Shown here piece by piece: positions 1 to 8,790 of a DNA stretch of 64,000 nt. Position numbers and translations under genes: made by a program. How positions within the stretch are numbered: the stretch's first letter is position 1; each line of letters begins with the position of its first letter. The stretch covers positions 744,001-808,000 of the forward strand of contig NZ_JABETK010000001.1 of the NCBI RefSeq assembly GCF_013240295.1, in the 5' to 3' direction. This DNA comes from Neoaquamicrobium sediminum. GTDB lineage: Bacteria; Pseudomonadota; Alphaproteobacteria; Rhizobiales; Rhizobiaceae. The notes below the pieces were generated by a model. It did no database searches. It had not been told where the DNA came from and saw only the letters and a program-made list of their open reading frames with translations.

Positions 1-1
1 G

Positions 2-334
2 TCGGCGCTGAACCCGGCCCCGACTGTGACCACAGGCGCGGTCCCGATGCTAGGCAATGCCGCTGCTGCCGCGCCGGCCGCGAACGGCGCGGCGGAGTCA
101 CCCTCGGCAACCAGGCCCGACGACGACCCGGCGAATGCCGGCCTGCGTCGCGAGCCCGGCCTTGAGCCCCACAAGGACATCGCGCCGGAACAGCCCAAGC
201 CGCCCGCCAACGAGTTCGAGCCCGACATTGACGAGCCCGACAGCGATGCCGCCACCAATCGCATGCTCGTGCGCAACATGCGGCTCGTCGCCCGCCAGGT
301 CTCGATGGACCCTGGCGACAACATGGATCTGTGA
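2..334 (+). CDS. traG: TraG/VirD4-type conjugal coupling protein, C-terminal end (partial)
   Basis: Only the last 110 residues are inside the window; the frame is open from the left edge and ends in TGA. The segment is Pro/Ala/Asp-rich and low in complexity, ending in RQVSMDPGDNMDL, which resembles the acidic tails of TraG-type coupling ATPases. The ATPase domain lies outside the window, so the call rests on this tail and on position: a CopG gene follows 3 bp later, the usual order ahead of trbB in P-type trb modules. Coupling proteins sit in the inner membrane and pass the relaxosome to the type IV channel. The identification is likely but not proven from this fragment. Confidence 0.6.
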   Translation, partial: SALNPAPTVTTGAVPMLGNAAAAAPAANGAAESPSATRPDDDPANAGLRREPGLEPHKDIAPEQPKPPANEFEPDIDEPDSDAATNRMLVRNMRLVARQVSMDPGDNMDL

Positions 335-337
335 CCC

Positions 338-775
338 ATGCACGAGCCGCCCCGTGAACAGCGCGAGCGCCCTGATCGGAAGAAGCGGCTTTCCGTCTAT
401 CTCGGCGCCGAGTTGATGCGCCTGCTGGCCGACTTCGCCGATCGTCGCGAGCAGTCCCGCTCCCTGATCGCGGAAGCCGCCATCGCCTCCTTCCTCTCGC
501 CCGATGCCGACGAGCGGCAGGAGGCCGCCATCGCGAAGCGCCTCGATCGAATCGACCGCAACATTCAGCGCCTCGAACGCGACATCGGCATCGCTAACGA
601 AGCCTTCGCCATATTCATGCGCTCCTGGCTGACCTCCACGGCGACAATGCCGGAAGCTGTCCAGGCGGCCTCCCAGGCCAAAGGCGGTGAGCGTTACGAC
701 AGATTTCTTGAAGCACTCGGTCGCCGGCTTGCCAAGGGGCCAAACCTTAGGCAGGAAATTCCCGACGACTTATAG
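338..775 (+). CDS. CopG-family ribbon-helix-helix protein of the conjugation module
   Basis: A 145-residue protein. Residues 16-52 fit a ribbon-helix-helix fold: a basic strand KKRLSVYLG, then two helices ending in SLIAEAAIASFL. Residues 60-95 form a charged, heptad-like helix (RLDRIDRNIQRLERDI) that probably mediates oligomerisation. Such proteins accompany traG in trb elements and probably act as local repressors or relaxosome accessory proteins. The gene starts 3 bp after the traG stop, so the two are probably co-transcribed. Its usual downstream neighbour trbB is about 50 kb away here, because cargo begins right after this gene. Confidence 0.75.
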   Translation: MHEPPREQRERPDRKKRLSVYLGAELMRLLADFADRREQSRSLIAEAAIASFLSPDADERQEAAIAKRLDRIDRNIQRLERDIGIANEAFAIFMRSWLTSTATMPEAVQAASQAKGGERYDRFLEALGRRLAKGPNLRQEIPDDL

Positions 776-930
776 CCGACTTGCGGTCAATGCACGGCTC
801 CAAGCCGCTAAGCTTCCCGTGTCAGCAGGGCGAGTTCGTCGCGAGGATATGCACTTAAACCGACGATCTCACACCTTTCCCGGTATTCATCGCGTCGCTG
901 CCTGAACCGTTTCCGCCGATCTCGAATTTG

Positions 931-1422
931 CTAGTTTGGCGACGAAGTGAACCGAAGAGAACAGAGGATAAGGATGATGGCTCCACCTACAATTGCCACG
1001 TCTGCGATGTTGAATGTCGGCCAATGCCATGAGCCGGCATGGAGATCGATGAAATCCGTCACTTTACCCCGCTGGACGCGGTCGTAGATGTTGCCAAGCG
1101 CGCCCCCTGCCATAAGGCCGAGCGCCGCCGTCGTGACGAAGCTATGAGAAAAGATCATCCATATCAGTAACACAATCGCCAGAGCCAGAGCCATCCAGAT
1201 CAGTAACGCGGACCAGTCCCTGAAAACGCCCGAGAAAAGTCCAAAGCTGATTCCTTCATTATAACTAAGGATTATATTCAAAAATGGCGTGACGTAGATT
1301 ACACGAGGCGGCTGCATTATTATCTCGACGATGACAGTCTTCGTAAATTGATCGATAGCGAATGCCGAAAGGATGCAGATTAAACCAACCAGAATGCGCG
1401 TTGTGTTGGTGCCTCGCATCAT
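931..1422 (-). CDS. lspA: Lipoprotein signal peptidase (signal peptidase II)
   Basis: A 163-residue inner-membrane aspartyl protease that cleaves signal peptides of diacylglyceryl-modified prolipoproteins. Four hydrophobic segments are visible. Conserved boxes are SYNEGISFG near residue 53, GGALGNIYDR (106-115), VTDFIDLH with the putative catalytic Asp at 123, and FNIADV with the second Asp at 141. The start at the double ATG (1417-1422) is preferred because an upstream in-frame extension would read through a MerR-type promoter at 1455-1485. LspA proteins recur in lead and cadmium resistance loci (PbrC type), which fits the MerR-type promoter. It is divergent from the cysteine peptidase gene at 1631. 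Confidence 0.9.
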   Translation of the reverse strand: MMRGTNTTRILVGLICILSAFAIDQFTKTVIVEIIMQPPRVIYVTPFLNIILSYNEGISFGLFSGVFRDWSALLIWMALALAIVLLIWMIFSHSFVTTAALGLMAGGALGNIYDRVQRGKVTDFIDLHAGSWHWPTFNIADVAIVGGAIILILCSLRFTSSPN

Positions 1423-1454
1423 CGCTAGCTGCCCCGTGGTTTGCAGACCACATA

Positions 1455-1485
1455 TCGCTCGCACCTCTAGCTGGCTGAGCTTCAA
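1455..1485 (-). promoter_or_regulatory. MerR-type promoter/operator of lspA
   Basis: Read on the minus strand: -35 TTGAAG, 19-bp spacer CTCAGCCAGCTAGAGGTGC, then GAGCGA at the -10 position. The over-long 19-bp spacer with a CTC...GAGG dyad is the hallmark of MerR-activated promoters and recurs eleven more times in the window. The -10 match is poor and the left half-site is imperfect (CTCAG rather than CTCTAG). Confidence 0.7.
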
Positions 1486-1630
1486 GAGGGCGGCTGAAGG
1501 TGTCTGTTGAAAAACAGAAATCGGCACGAGGCGCGCACTCACGAGAATGTTACGGTGATGCAATGGACCTCACGGCCTATTGCCGTTAGGCGTTTAGTAA
1601 CGAAGTTTAACCGATTAGGTGGGGGCTCCG

Positions 1631-2236
1631 ATGGGGGCATTGTGTCGGTCGCTGGCGACCTTCGCTATCGCACTGTCAACGCTTGGCTGGACTTCCGCAG
1701 CCCAGGCGCACCCTTCACCGATGATTACCGGCGGTCTCACATCGCAACCGATCGGTCACTATGAGTTCTGCAAGCGGAAGCCGGCAGAGTGCTCGGTCAG
1801 GTCTCGTGACATCAATCCGTTAACTATGTCCGAGGAACTGTTGGCACGCCTGGAGAGGCTTACCGTCAAGATCAATCGGGCAGTGAAGCCGAAAAGCGAC
1901 CTTGAGCTTTACGGAGTCGACGAATACTGGACGTATCCGGTCGACGCCGGAGATTGCGAGGATTACGCGCTGGCGAAACGCCGCATCCTGCTCACGGAAG
2001 GCGTGTCGACCTCGAATCTTCTCTTGACGGTGCTTAAGCGGCCCAATGGCGAAGGCCATGCGGTGCTAACCGTACGAACCAACAGCGGCGACGTGATCCT
2101 CGACAACCTTACCGATGCGATTCTGAACTGGGACGAAACACAATACCTTTATCTAAAGCGGCAGTCGACCACGCATTCGGGCCGATGGGTTACGATCAGG
2201 GAAGGCGATGCGCCTCTCGTGGGTTCGCTCCACTAA
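1631..2236 (+). CDS. Transglutaminase-like cysteine peptidase (BTLCP, DUF920), periplasmic
   Basis: A 201-residue protein with a signal peptide (hydrophobic stretch to about residue 20, probable cleavage after AQA at 24-26). The BTLCP triad is visible: Cys109 in GDCEDYAL, His143 in GHAVL and Asp158 in ILDNL. The family (LapG is a member) comprises periplasmic cysteine proteases, but the substrate here is unknown. The ATG at 1631 is preferred over a GTG at 1619 because a GGGGG run lies just upstream. It is divergent from lspA and overlaps the end of lnt tail-to-tail by 41 bp. A paralogue lies at 15610-16266. Confidence 0.85.
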   Translation: MGALCRSLATFAIALSTLGWTSAAQAHPSPMITGGLTSQPIGHYEFCKRKPAECSVRSRDINPLTMSEELLARLERLTVKINRAVKPKSDLELYGVDEYWTYPVDAGDCEDYALAKRRILLTEGVSTSNLLLTVLKRPNGEGHAVLTVRTNSGDVILDNLTDAILNWDETQYLYLKRQSTTHSGRWVTIREGDAPLVGSLH

Positions 2237-3820
2237 GGATCTGCTTGAGCTCATCTCGCCGGGCTTGACTCTTTCTTCGGAAAGTCATGCCAACGGCGAT
2301 CAAGATGCCCACAACAATCAAAGTAGGCATATCGCCGAGCTTACTGTACAGCGTACGCTGCGGAATGGGGCTGGGTAGGGACGTGTCGAAAACGCCTTCG
2401 GCCGCCAATGGTAGCATCTGCTGAATTCGGCCATAGCCATCCACGACCGCGCTGATCCCGCTGTTCGCGGTGCGGATCATAGGGAGGCCCGCTTCGATTG
2501 AGCGGACCCTTGCTGATAGGAAATGCTGGTAGGGTCCCGCCGAAAGGCCGAACCAGGCGTCGTTCGTGACGTTGAGCAGCCATCGCTCCTCATTGACCTT
2601 CGGCGACGGGAAAATCGCCTCATAGCAAATCAGCACCCGAAAAGGTGGCAGTGCCGGAAGAGTCAATGGTGAGCTGTCCGAACCCGGCACGTAGTCGATA
2701 TCGCCTGCTGTGAGCTTGGCGATCCCGGGGAAGCCTTTGAGGGGCGTGAACTCGCCGAAGGGCACCAGCCTGATCTTGTCGTAGTCAGCAACGACCTTGC
2801 CCGTATGATCGACGGCGAGCAGGCTGTTCAGCAGTCCCCCAACTTCAGCTGTTTCCCCGGGGAAGCTCGTACCGCGCCGAACAGCAGCAAACCATCCTCG
2901 GGAATGCTCCCGAGTAGAGCTTCCGGAAAGCTGACATCGTCGGAATAGAGATACGGATATGCTGTTTCCGGCCATATGACGACCCGTGACCGCTCGGGAG
3001 CGGCCGACGTACTGAGGTCATGCAGCTTCCGAAGGTGCCGCGTTGCCGCGTCTGGATCCCATTTTTGATCCTGCGGGATGTTCGGCTGAACGACACGAAT
3101 CCAGGGACCAGCATCGCCGGCGGTTTCGGCGTTTGCAAGCCGAACCGCTCCGAAAGCCCAGAAGAACCCTGCCCCGATCATAGGCACAACGAGTATCGTC
3201 ACTGCGAAGGCCCATGGTCGGAGACGATATCGTTCTGCAAGCGCTAGAGGAACCATACATATCATCACGGTGACGAAGCCAACTCCGTGAACGCCGATCG
3301 CCGACATAGGCTGAAGCGTCGCGTCGCTGAAGCCCCAGACATACCCTGTCAGGTTCCAAGGAAAGCCGGTGAAGAGGACGCCGCGCGCCATTTCGGCAAG
3401 CGTCCAGAATCCCGGAAACATGAGAAAGGCGATCGGTCCGCGTCCACCAAGATAGCGCGTCGCAGCTGCGGCAAATGCCGGGAACAGGGCGAGGAAGCCG
3501 GAAAGGCCCAACACCGCCGGCCAGGCGAGTGCCCCGAACCGAACCGCGTCGACGAAAAAGCTCTCGGAAATCCACCGCAGGCCGACCAGGAACTGGCCGA
3601 TGCCAAAGCCCCAGCCGATCAGCAAGGCGGCACCCGACCCGCCGCAGTGACGGATGAACAGAGCGAAGGCGGCAAAGCCGACTAGCACAAGCGGGAGAAC
3701 GAAGTACGGAGCAAAAGCTAGAGCTGTGAGGGCGCCCATCAACGCGCAGACCGGGAGCGACACGGCGAGTCCCGACCACGGATAGGTTATCCGGCCAAGG
3801 CTGCGTTCCGGTCCGATCAC
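2196..3820 (-). CDS. lnt: Apolipoprotein N-acyltransferase, interrupted by one frameshift
   Basis: Lnt is the inner-membrane enzyme that adds the third acyl chain to lipoproteins. The N-terminal part (GTG start at 3820 to about 2870) holds a run of membrane helices and VIWPETAYPY with the catalytic Glu. The C-terminal part in another frame holds DYDKIRLVPFGEF (Lys), LICYEAIFP (Cys) and the final helix. All three nitrilase-type catalytic residues survive, and the joined length of about 540 residues is normal. The break needs one extra base near 2840-2880, close to CCCCGGGG and GGGGG runs, so a sequence error is plausible. The gene starts 19 bp after ccdA and is probably co-transcribed from the MerR-type promoter at 4615-4645. 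Confidence 0.85.
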
Positions 3821-3839
3821 CCCCGGTCCGTCATTCTAC

Positions 3840-4568
3840 TCAGCCGACATAGGCAAGTCCTGGAAACCGCTCCAGAAGCCAGAACGCGATCAGCGTCATG
3901 CGGCCCGTCATCATCAGCAAGCCCATCGTGATCATGATCGCGCCGGCGGTGACGTTTAGAACATGGCCGGCGTAGCGCGCCCTTTTCATGAAGCCGGCAA
4001 CTTTCCCGAACGCGAGCGCGACGACCAGAAACGGGATACCGAGGCCGAGGCTGTAGGCGGCGAGGAGGACCGCTCCGCTTCCGGACGACACCGCGGTCAA
4101 CGTCAGGATCGAGCCCAGAACCGGCCCGATGCATGGCGTCCAGCCGAAGGCAAAGGCGAGGCCAAGAGTGTATGCGCCAGCGGGGCCGGATACGACTTGT
4201 GGTCCTTCTACGCGGTAATCCTGCATGAGGAAGGGAAGCCTGATGAGGCCGGTCATCATCAGGCCGAACAGGACCAGCAGGCCGCCGCCCACGAGGTTGG
4301 CTTCAAAGCTATAGCGAAGTAGCAGGCCGCCGAGGAACTGCGCGCCCAACCCGAGAATGACGAAGATAGTCGTGAACCCCGCGATAAAGAACATCGCCGA
4401 CCAGACGATCCGCAACCGGTCGCCGAGTTGCGCCGACTGTGGATTCACGCCGCTGGAAACGAACGAGAGATAGCCCGGCACCAGAGGCAGGACACAGGGC
4501 GAGACGAACGAGATCGCGCCGGCCACGACCGCCGTTGCGAGACCGACTGCCGAGACGTCGATCGTCAT
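3840..4568 (-). CDS. ccdA: CcdA/DsbD-type transmembrane thiol-electron carrier
   Basis: A 242-residue polytopic inner-membrane protein with about six hydrophobic segments. CcdA carries electrons from cytoplasmic thioredoxin to periplasmic thiol proteins for cytochrome c maturation and disulfide repair. The two redox cysteines are in the expected places: Cys25 in SPCVLPLVPGY and Cys146 in GWTPCIGP. The ATG at 4568 is chosen because GAGGACCTGAA precedes it and the promoter lies just upstream; longer starts would run into the promoter. First gene of a probable ccdA-lnt operon. Confidence 0.9.
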   Translation of the reverse strand: MTIDVSAVGLATAVVAGAISFVSPCVLPLVPGYLSFVSSGVNPQSAQLGDRLRIVWSAMFFIAGFTTIFVILGLGAQFLGGLLLRYSFEANLVGGGLLVLFGLMMTGLIRLPFLMQDYRVEGPQVVSGPAGAYTLGLAFAFGWTPCIGPVLGSILTLTAVSSGSGAVLLAAYSLGLGIPFLVVALAFGKVAGFMKRARYAGHVLNVTAGAIMITMGLLMMTGRMTLIAFWLLERFPGLAYVG

Positions 4569-4614
4569 TTCAGGTCCTCTTCCTTCGTCGGATTCGGTGT
4601 GGACGAACGTAGCG

Positions 4615-4645
4615 CCCATACATGCTCTAGCAACATGAGGTTCAA
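4615..4645 (-). promoter_or_regulatory. MerR-type promoter/operator of ccdA-lnt
   Basis: Minus strand: -35 TTGAAC, 19-bp spacer CTCATGTTGCTAGAGCATG, -10 TATGGG. The promoter ends 46 bp before the chosen ccdA start. Same architecture as the other eleven sites. Confidence 0.8.
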
Positions 4646-4751
4646 GGCCGGATCGAGGCTCGTCCTGCGTGACATTGCGCCGCGCCGATCGATCGAGGCC
4701 GGAGCGCGGGCACTCAGCCTTCGTTCGTCGCGTAAACCTTCTATCTCGCCT

Positions 4752-5239
4752 CTATCGTAGCAGCGTGCGGATCGCGTTGTTGGCAAGTTCGATCACGACG
4801 ACGATCGTCAGTGTGGCGACCTTTTCGTACTGGAAGGTGCGGACATAGGTCTGGATGTAGAAGCCGATTCCGCCGGCGCCGACGAGGCCGAGGATGAGGG
4901 ACTCCCGCAGGTTCATCTCGAAGCGGAAAGCGTGTCGCACGATTTCGGGCGCGATCTGTGTCCAAGCGCCAACACGCCCCCTGGCCCGCCAGCTAGGCAG
5001 AGGTGATCTCGGCGTCGGCCATTGAACAGCTTTTTCAACGTGCAGGCGAACGTCGTCAGTTCCTCCCAGGCGAAGTGGAATACCGACCCCGGTCCCTCGA
5101 ACTTCCGATAGGGCTCGTCGGCATTGCCAGCGGCCTCCGGATAGGCCGTGAGGTCTGCGCGCTCGCCTTCCGTTGGAGCAAGCCGGTATCGGCTGTCGAA
5201 CCAGTCATCACGCTTGCGGGCGTCGGCAGCGAGCGTCAT
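4752..5239 (-). pseudogene. Decayed fragments, including a PhnE-like phosphonate permease C-terminus
   Basis: The minus strand near 4752-4985 reads TQIAPEIVRHAFRFEMNL followed by LVGAGGIGFYIQTYV and IELANNAI, typical of the C-terminal part of PhnE, the permease of phosphonate ABC transporters. No start codon, N-terminal helices or transporter partners are present. Just upstream, from the ATG at 5239, a different frame gives about 70 hydrophilic residues (FDSRYRLAPTEGERADL, EGPGSVFHFAWEELTTF) that I cannot identify; this frame then overruns the PhnE fragment out of register. I read the block as the remains of one or two genes truncated when neighbouring DNA arrived. Confidence 0.5.
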
Positions 5240-5709
5240 GGAAGTAGGGGAGCGGTGAAGCGGTTCCAGAGACGGGTGGGCGTGTCGTAGGCGCCGTCGC
5301 GCGCGTTGCCGTAACCGTGCATAGGAAAGTCGGCATCAGGCCAACCGCATGCACTCAGCGTGAAAGTTCCAGCTGAATCAACTGTGTCGGATCGTCTTCA
5401 GTCGCACCCATATCGATTTAACGCAGTTGCGATTTCAGCAGAATGAAAATGCCGGATGCCGCGCGCGGTATTCGGCTGAGTCGTTGCTAGTGACGACCTA
5501 GAACTGCTCACCCCTGCCATTGAGCGCATGGGCGCAAAGATTTTGTCAATCATACGTCCCCTCACGTTCATCGAGCCTTGGTCGCACCAAGGGTTACGGT
5601 ACCCGACAAGCCACAATGCTGAAGCGGGGGCAGCTCTTTTCGCAATCCGATCATCAAAGCAACTTTGCCAACGCGTGAGACCTTATTGCAACCTGCCATG
5701 ACAAACGCA
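5240..5709. other. Gene-poor segment upstream of mntH
   Basis: No convincing gene was found on either strand. Just upstream of 5239 the minus strand holds a short open stretch (HGYGNARDGAYDTPTRLWNRF) whose TGA overlaps the ATG at 5239, suggesting it belongs to the same decayed locus. The rest shows no recognisable protein, RNA or repeat. Confidence 0.4.
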
Positions 5710-5759
5710 TTGACGACTGTCAGCGATATGTCTATCTTGCAATTGAAAATCATTCGCAA
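5710..5759 (+). promoter_or_regulatory. Promoter and Mur/Fur-like operator of mntH
   Basis: A sigma-70-like promoter is visible: TTGACG at 5710-5715, 17-bp spacer, TATCTT at 5733-5738. Overlapping the -10 box and probable start site is a near-palindrome at 5737-5759, beginning TTGCAATTG and ending ATTCGCAA. AT-rich dyads with TGCAA...TTGCA arms are the known binding sites of rhizobial Mur/Fur repressors at manganese uptake genes. Placement over the start site fits Mn-dependent repression. The repressor is not in this window. Confidence 0.55.
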
Positions 5760-5804
5760 CAGACAGCCATATGTCTTCTCCATCCTTGGATTCTGAAACC
5801 CTCG

Positions 5805-7141
5805 TTGTCCGTGGCTGGCCACAATGGCTGGCGTCGCACCAGCCCGACGCCGTCACTCTCCGAAGTCTTTGGCTCGATCGTCGTGCCGCGTGGCAGCACG
5901 GTGTTCCGAAGGTTTCTCGCCTTCGTCGGCCCTGGCTATCTGGTCGCGGTCGGCTATATGGACCCTGGCAACTGGGCGACTTCGCTCGCCGGCGGCGCCA
6001 AGTTCGGCTACACGCTCCTGTTCGTGGCGCTGCTGTCCAACGTAATGGCGATCCTGCTGCAATCGCTGTGCGCGCGCCTCGCCATCGCGTCCGGGCGCGA
6101 CCTAGCGCAGGCCTGCCGGGATGCCTATCGGTCATGGGTGTCGTGGCCGCTATGGATTTTCGCGGAGGCCGCGATCATCGCCACCGACCTCGCCGAGGTC
6201 ATCGGCGTGGCAATCGGTCTCAACCTGTTGTTCGGTATCCCACTCGAAATCGGCGTCTTCATCACCGCCGCCGACGTGTTTCTGATCCTGTGGCTGCAGA
6301 ACCGCGGCTTCCGCTGGGTGGAAGCATTTGTCATTACGCTTCTGGCGGTCATAACCGCCTGCTTCTTCGTGCAGATCGCCATGGCCGATCCAGACTGGGC
6401 AGGTGTGATCGCAGGCTTCGCGCCCTCGACCGATATCGTGACCAATCCGGAGATGCTCTACATCGCACTGGGCATCATCGGCGCCACCGTGATGCCCCAC
6501 AATCTCTACCTGCACTCCGGCATCGTGCAGACGCGCAACTGGGAGACGACGCCGGCACGAAGGTTCGAGGCGCTGCGTATGGCGACCTGGGATTCGACCA
6601 TCGCGCTGATGTTCGCCCTGACCATCAACGCTTCTATCCTGATCCTCGCTGCGGCAACCTTTCACGCGAGCGGCAACACCGAGATTGTCGAGATCGATCA
6701 GGCCCATGCGCTGCTGGCGCCGCTGCTCGGCGGTTCGATCGCACCGATCATGTTCGGCATCGCACTGCTGTGCTCCGGCCTAAACGCCACCGTGACCGCC
6801 ACAATGGCTGGCCAGATCGTCATGGAAGGCTTCATCAATTTCCGTATCAGTCCAGTGCTGCGCCGGCTCGTCACACGCTCGATCGCGATCGTCCCGGCGG
6901 TCATCGTGATCTTGATATGGGGAGTTCAGGCACCGGCCAGTTGCTCATCCTCAGCCAGGTCGTGCTGAGCTTCCAGTTGCCTTTCGCCATCGTGCCGCTG
7001 GTCATGTTCACCGCCAGCAAGGCCAAGATGGGCGACATGGTCGCCCCGCTGTGGCTGACCGCGCTCTGCGCGCTGATCGCCGTCACCATCATCGCGCTGA
7101 ACATCAACCTGCTCTGGTCCGTGGCCGTGATGGGATGGTAG
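5805..7141 (+). CDS. mntH: NRAMP-family divalent metal (Mn2+/Fe2+) importer, interrupted by one frameshift
   Basis: Proton-coupled manganese/iron uptake transporter of the inner membrane. Family signatures are [18 protein letters not shown] (metal-binding DPGN in TM1), [14 protein letters not shown] (MPH in TM6) and about eleven hydrophobic segments. The frame breaks near 6920 at TATGGGGAGTTC; the next frame continues with [15 protein letters not shown] and [13 protein letters not shown], exactly the family's C-terminal half. One extra base restores a protein of about 445 residues. The start is uncertain: TTG at 5805 or GTG at 5811 fit the homologous N-terminus ([14 protein letters not shown]); the ATG at 5771 is in another frame. 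An importer among exporters suggests re-supply of Mn during toxic metal stress. Confidence 0.85.
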
Positions 7142-7560
7142 CCGCTTGCGCATTTTGACCGCAGTCAGAGGCCCGGGACCATTGGAGAATTCACGAGATC
7201 TGCGGCCTGGTGAAACGTCTCGTCAGGCGAAAACCCTATCAGGCAACAAAAGCCGCCTGGAAGAACCCTGTTGACACGACATGCCGCCCGAAAGGCTGAT
7301 TATCGGAAAATCTACGCAAAATCCGCATCAATAAATGACGAGCGCCAGCAGATCCTCATGTGCGCAGTGGTCTAGGACAGTCTACCCGAAACCTGCGAAA
7401 GTCGCACAATAGGAATTGTCGCGCGTAGTTGCACCCGCGAGTTCTAAGGGGTGAGAATAGGGCTGAAGCCCCTGCCCCATGATGATCGGACAATCGGCCG
7501 CGCCCCCAGCCGTTCAGGTCGGTTTATAGCGGACAAGCCGACCGATTATCTCTCAAACAG
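7142..7560. other. Intergenic region between mntH and the SleB-type hydrolase gene
   Basis: No gene seen. It contains an inverted repeat near 7516-7543 (GGTCGG ... CCGACC) that could form a hairpin ahead of the hydrolase gene, and a weak 19-bp-spaced promoter-like stretch at 7429-7459 that I did not accept as a MerR-type site. The promoter for the downstream pair is presumably here. Confidence 0.35.
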
Positions 7561-8775
7561 ATGCCCCGTGTGCTGCGTCTTAACCGATCATCAAGGTTAA
7601 CAATTCATTTTTGCTTCCGAGGCCCCTCAGGAGATCGGTCGTTGTCGTCGAAGCAAAGTCAGAGCTCGAAATCCAGATCCGCTGCCCGGCGAGGTCGGAT
7701 CGTGGCAACCCTTTTTGCAAGCTGGCTGACCTTCGGATTCGCGTCGCCGACAGCCATCCAGGACATGCGTTCCGAGCTGGCAACCGGCACCGTTCTCGTG
7801 CAGCGCGGCGGCGTTCCAGGTGAGGATGCTTGTTCCCATCTGCGAAAGCTCAGGGTTGGTTTGGCAAGCGGGGCTGAGAGGTTTGCGAGCGGGCCGTCCG
7901 CAAGCTGGAGCGGAGACTTCTCCGATGACGCGTTGCGAGGCGCGCGCGCGTCAGGTCAGAATACCAGTTCGGCAAAAGCGGCAAGGCTTCCCGAAACTGC
8001 CTCCGACGGCGGCCTTGATCGAACAGGGCTGGCCACTGCCTTGTTCTCGAATCGCCTTGACGCTCCGGCTGGCTTGCGCGGCTTCCTGCCCGAAGCAGAT
8101 TCCGATGTCGTGAACGCGATGGCGACCCTCCACCGCGCAGATAGTCATCGGCTCGAGGGCGTGCCCCCGATCCTGGCTGATCTCGTGAACAACGACCGTG
8201 CGGATATTCTTGCAACGGCTTACGCTCCTAGTGATCCGTACCATCGATCGTCAGGACCCTTCGATGCACTGCTTGGCAATTCGGGCGCCGGCGGCCGTTT
8301 CGTTCCGCCCATGGCGGAGGGTGACCATTCGTGGATGACGGTGCCGCTGCCGAAGATTGTCTTCACCGCCGCCGAACAGAAGTGCCTGGCGACCGGAATC
8401 TATTTCGAGGCTCGCGGCGAGGAATTGAGAGGGCAGGCAGCGGTCGCCCAGGTTATTCTGAACCGGGTCAGGAACCCGGCCTATCCGGACACCGTCTGCG
8501 ATGTAGTCTATCAGAACCAGCACATGCTCAACAGGTGCCAGTTCTCGTTCGCGTGCGACGGAGCCCCTGAGGTGATTTCGGATCGTAGGGCATACCGGCT
8601 TGCAAAGGATGTTGCGCTTGCCGTCACCGCGGGTAAGATTTTCCTGCCGGAGGTGGCGTCTTCGACGCACTACAACGCCACCTATGTCCATCCGAAATGG
8701 GCTCAGTCGATGGAGCGGATGACGCAGATCGGCAAGCACATTTTCTATAGAACCTATGGCGGCGGCTGGAGCTAG
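7561..8775 (+). CDS. SleB-type cell wall hydrolase with long N-terminal region
   Basis: A 404-residue protein. Residues 48-62 form one hydrophobic segment (membrane anchor or uncleaved signal). Residues 63-265 are low-complexity and without recognisable domain. Residues 270-395 form a hydrolase_2/SleB domain: CLATGIYFEARGE with the probable catalytic Glu283, then GQAAVAQVILNRVRNPAYP and CQFSFACDG. Such enzymes are peptidoglycan lytic hydrolases (amidase or lytic transglycosylase activity). The gene is followed 15 bp later by a DsbA-like gene, so the two are probably co-transcribed; the domain's paired cysteines could be DsbA substrates. The start is uncertain because the N-terminus is poorly conserved. 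Confidence 0.8.
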   Translation: MPRVLRLNRSSRLTIHFCFRGPSGDRSLSSKQSQSSKSRSAARRGRIVATLFASWLTFGFASPTAIQDMRSELATGTVLVQRGGVPGEDACSHLRKLRVGLASGAERFASGPSASWSGDFSDDALRGARASGQNTSSAKAARLPETASDGGLDRTGLATALFSNRLDAPAGLRGFLPEADSDVVNAMATLHRADSHRLEGVPPILADLVNNDRADILATAYAPSDPYHRSSGPFDALLGNSGAGGRFVPPMAEGDHSWMTVPLPKIVFTAAEQKCLATGIYFEARGEELRGQAAVAQVILNRVRNPAYPDTVCDVVYQNQHMLNRCQFSFACDGAPEVISDRRAYRLAKDVALAVTAGKIFLPEVASSTHYNATYVHPKWAQSMERMTQIGKHIFYRTYGGGWS

Positions 8776-8790
8776 CGTGTTGAGGAGCCG

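Noticed and set aside
2840..2880. Programmed -1 frameshifting in lnt
   Set aside because: No proper slippery heptamer lies in the reading frame, and twelve other genes show the same one-base loss, so sequence error is simpler.
7429..7459. TTGCAC with a 19-bp spacer ahead of the SleB-type gene, resembling the MerR-type set
   Set aside because: The spacer lacks both CTCTAG and CTAGAGG half-sites and the -10 is poor; counted as chance.
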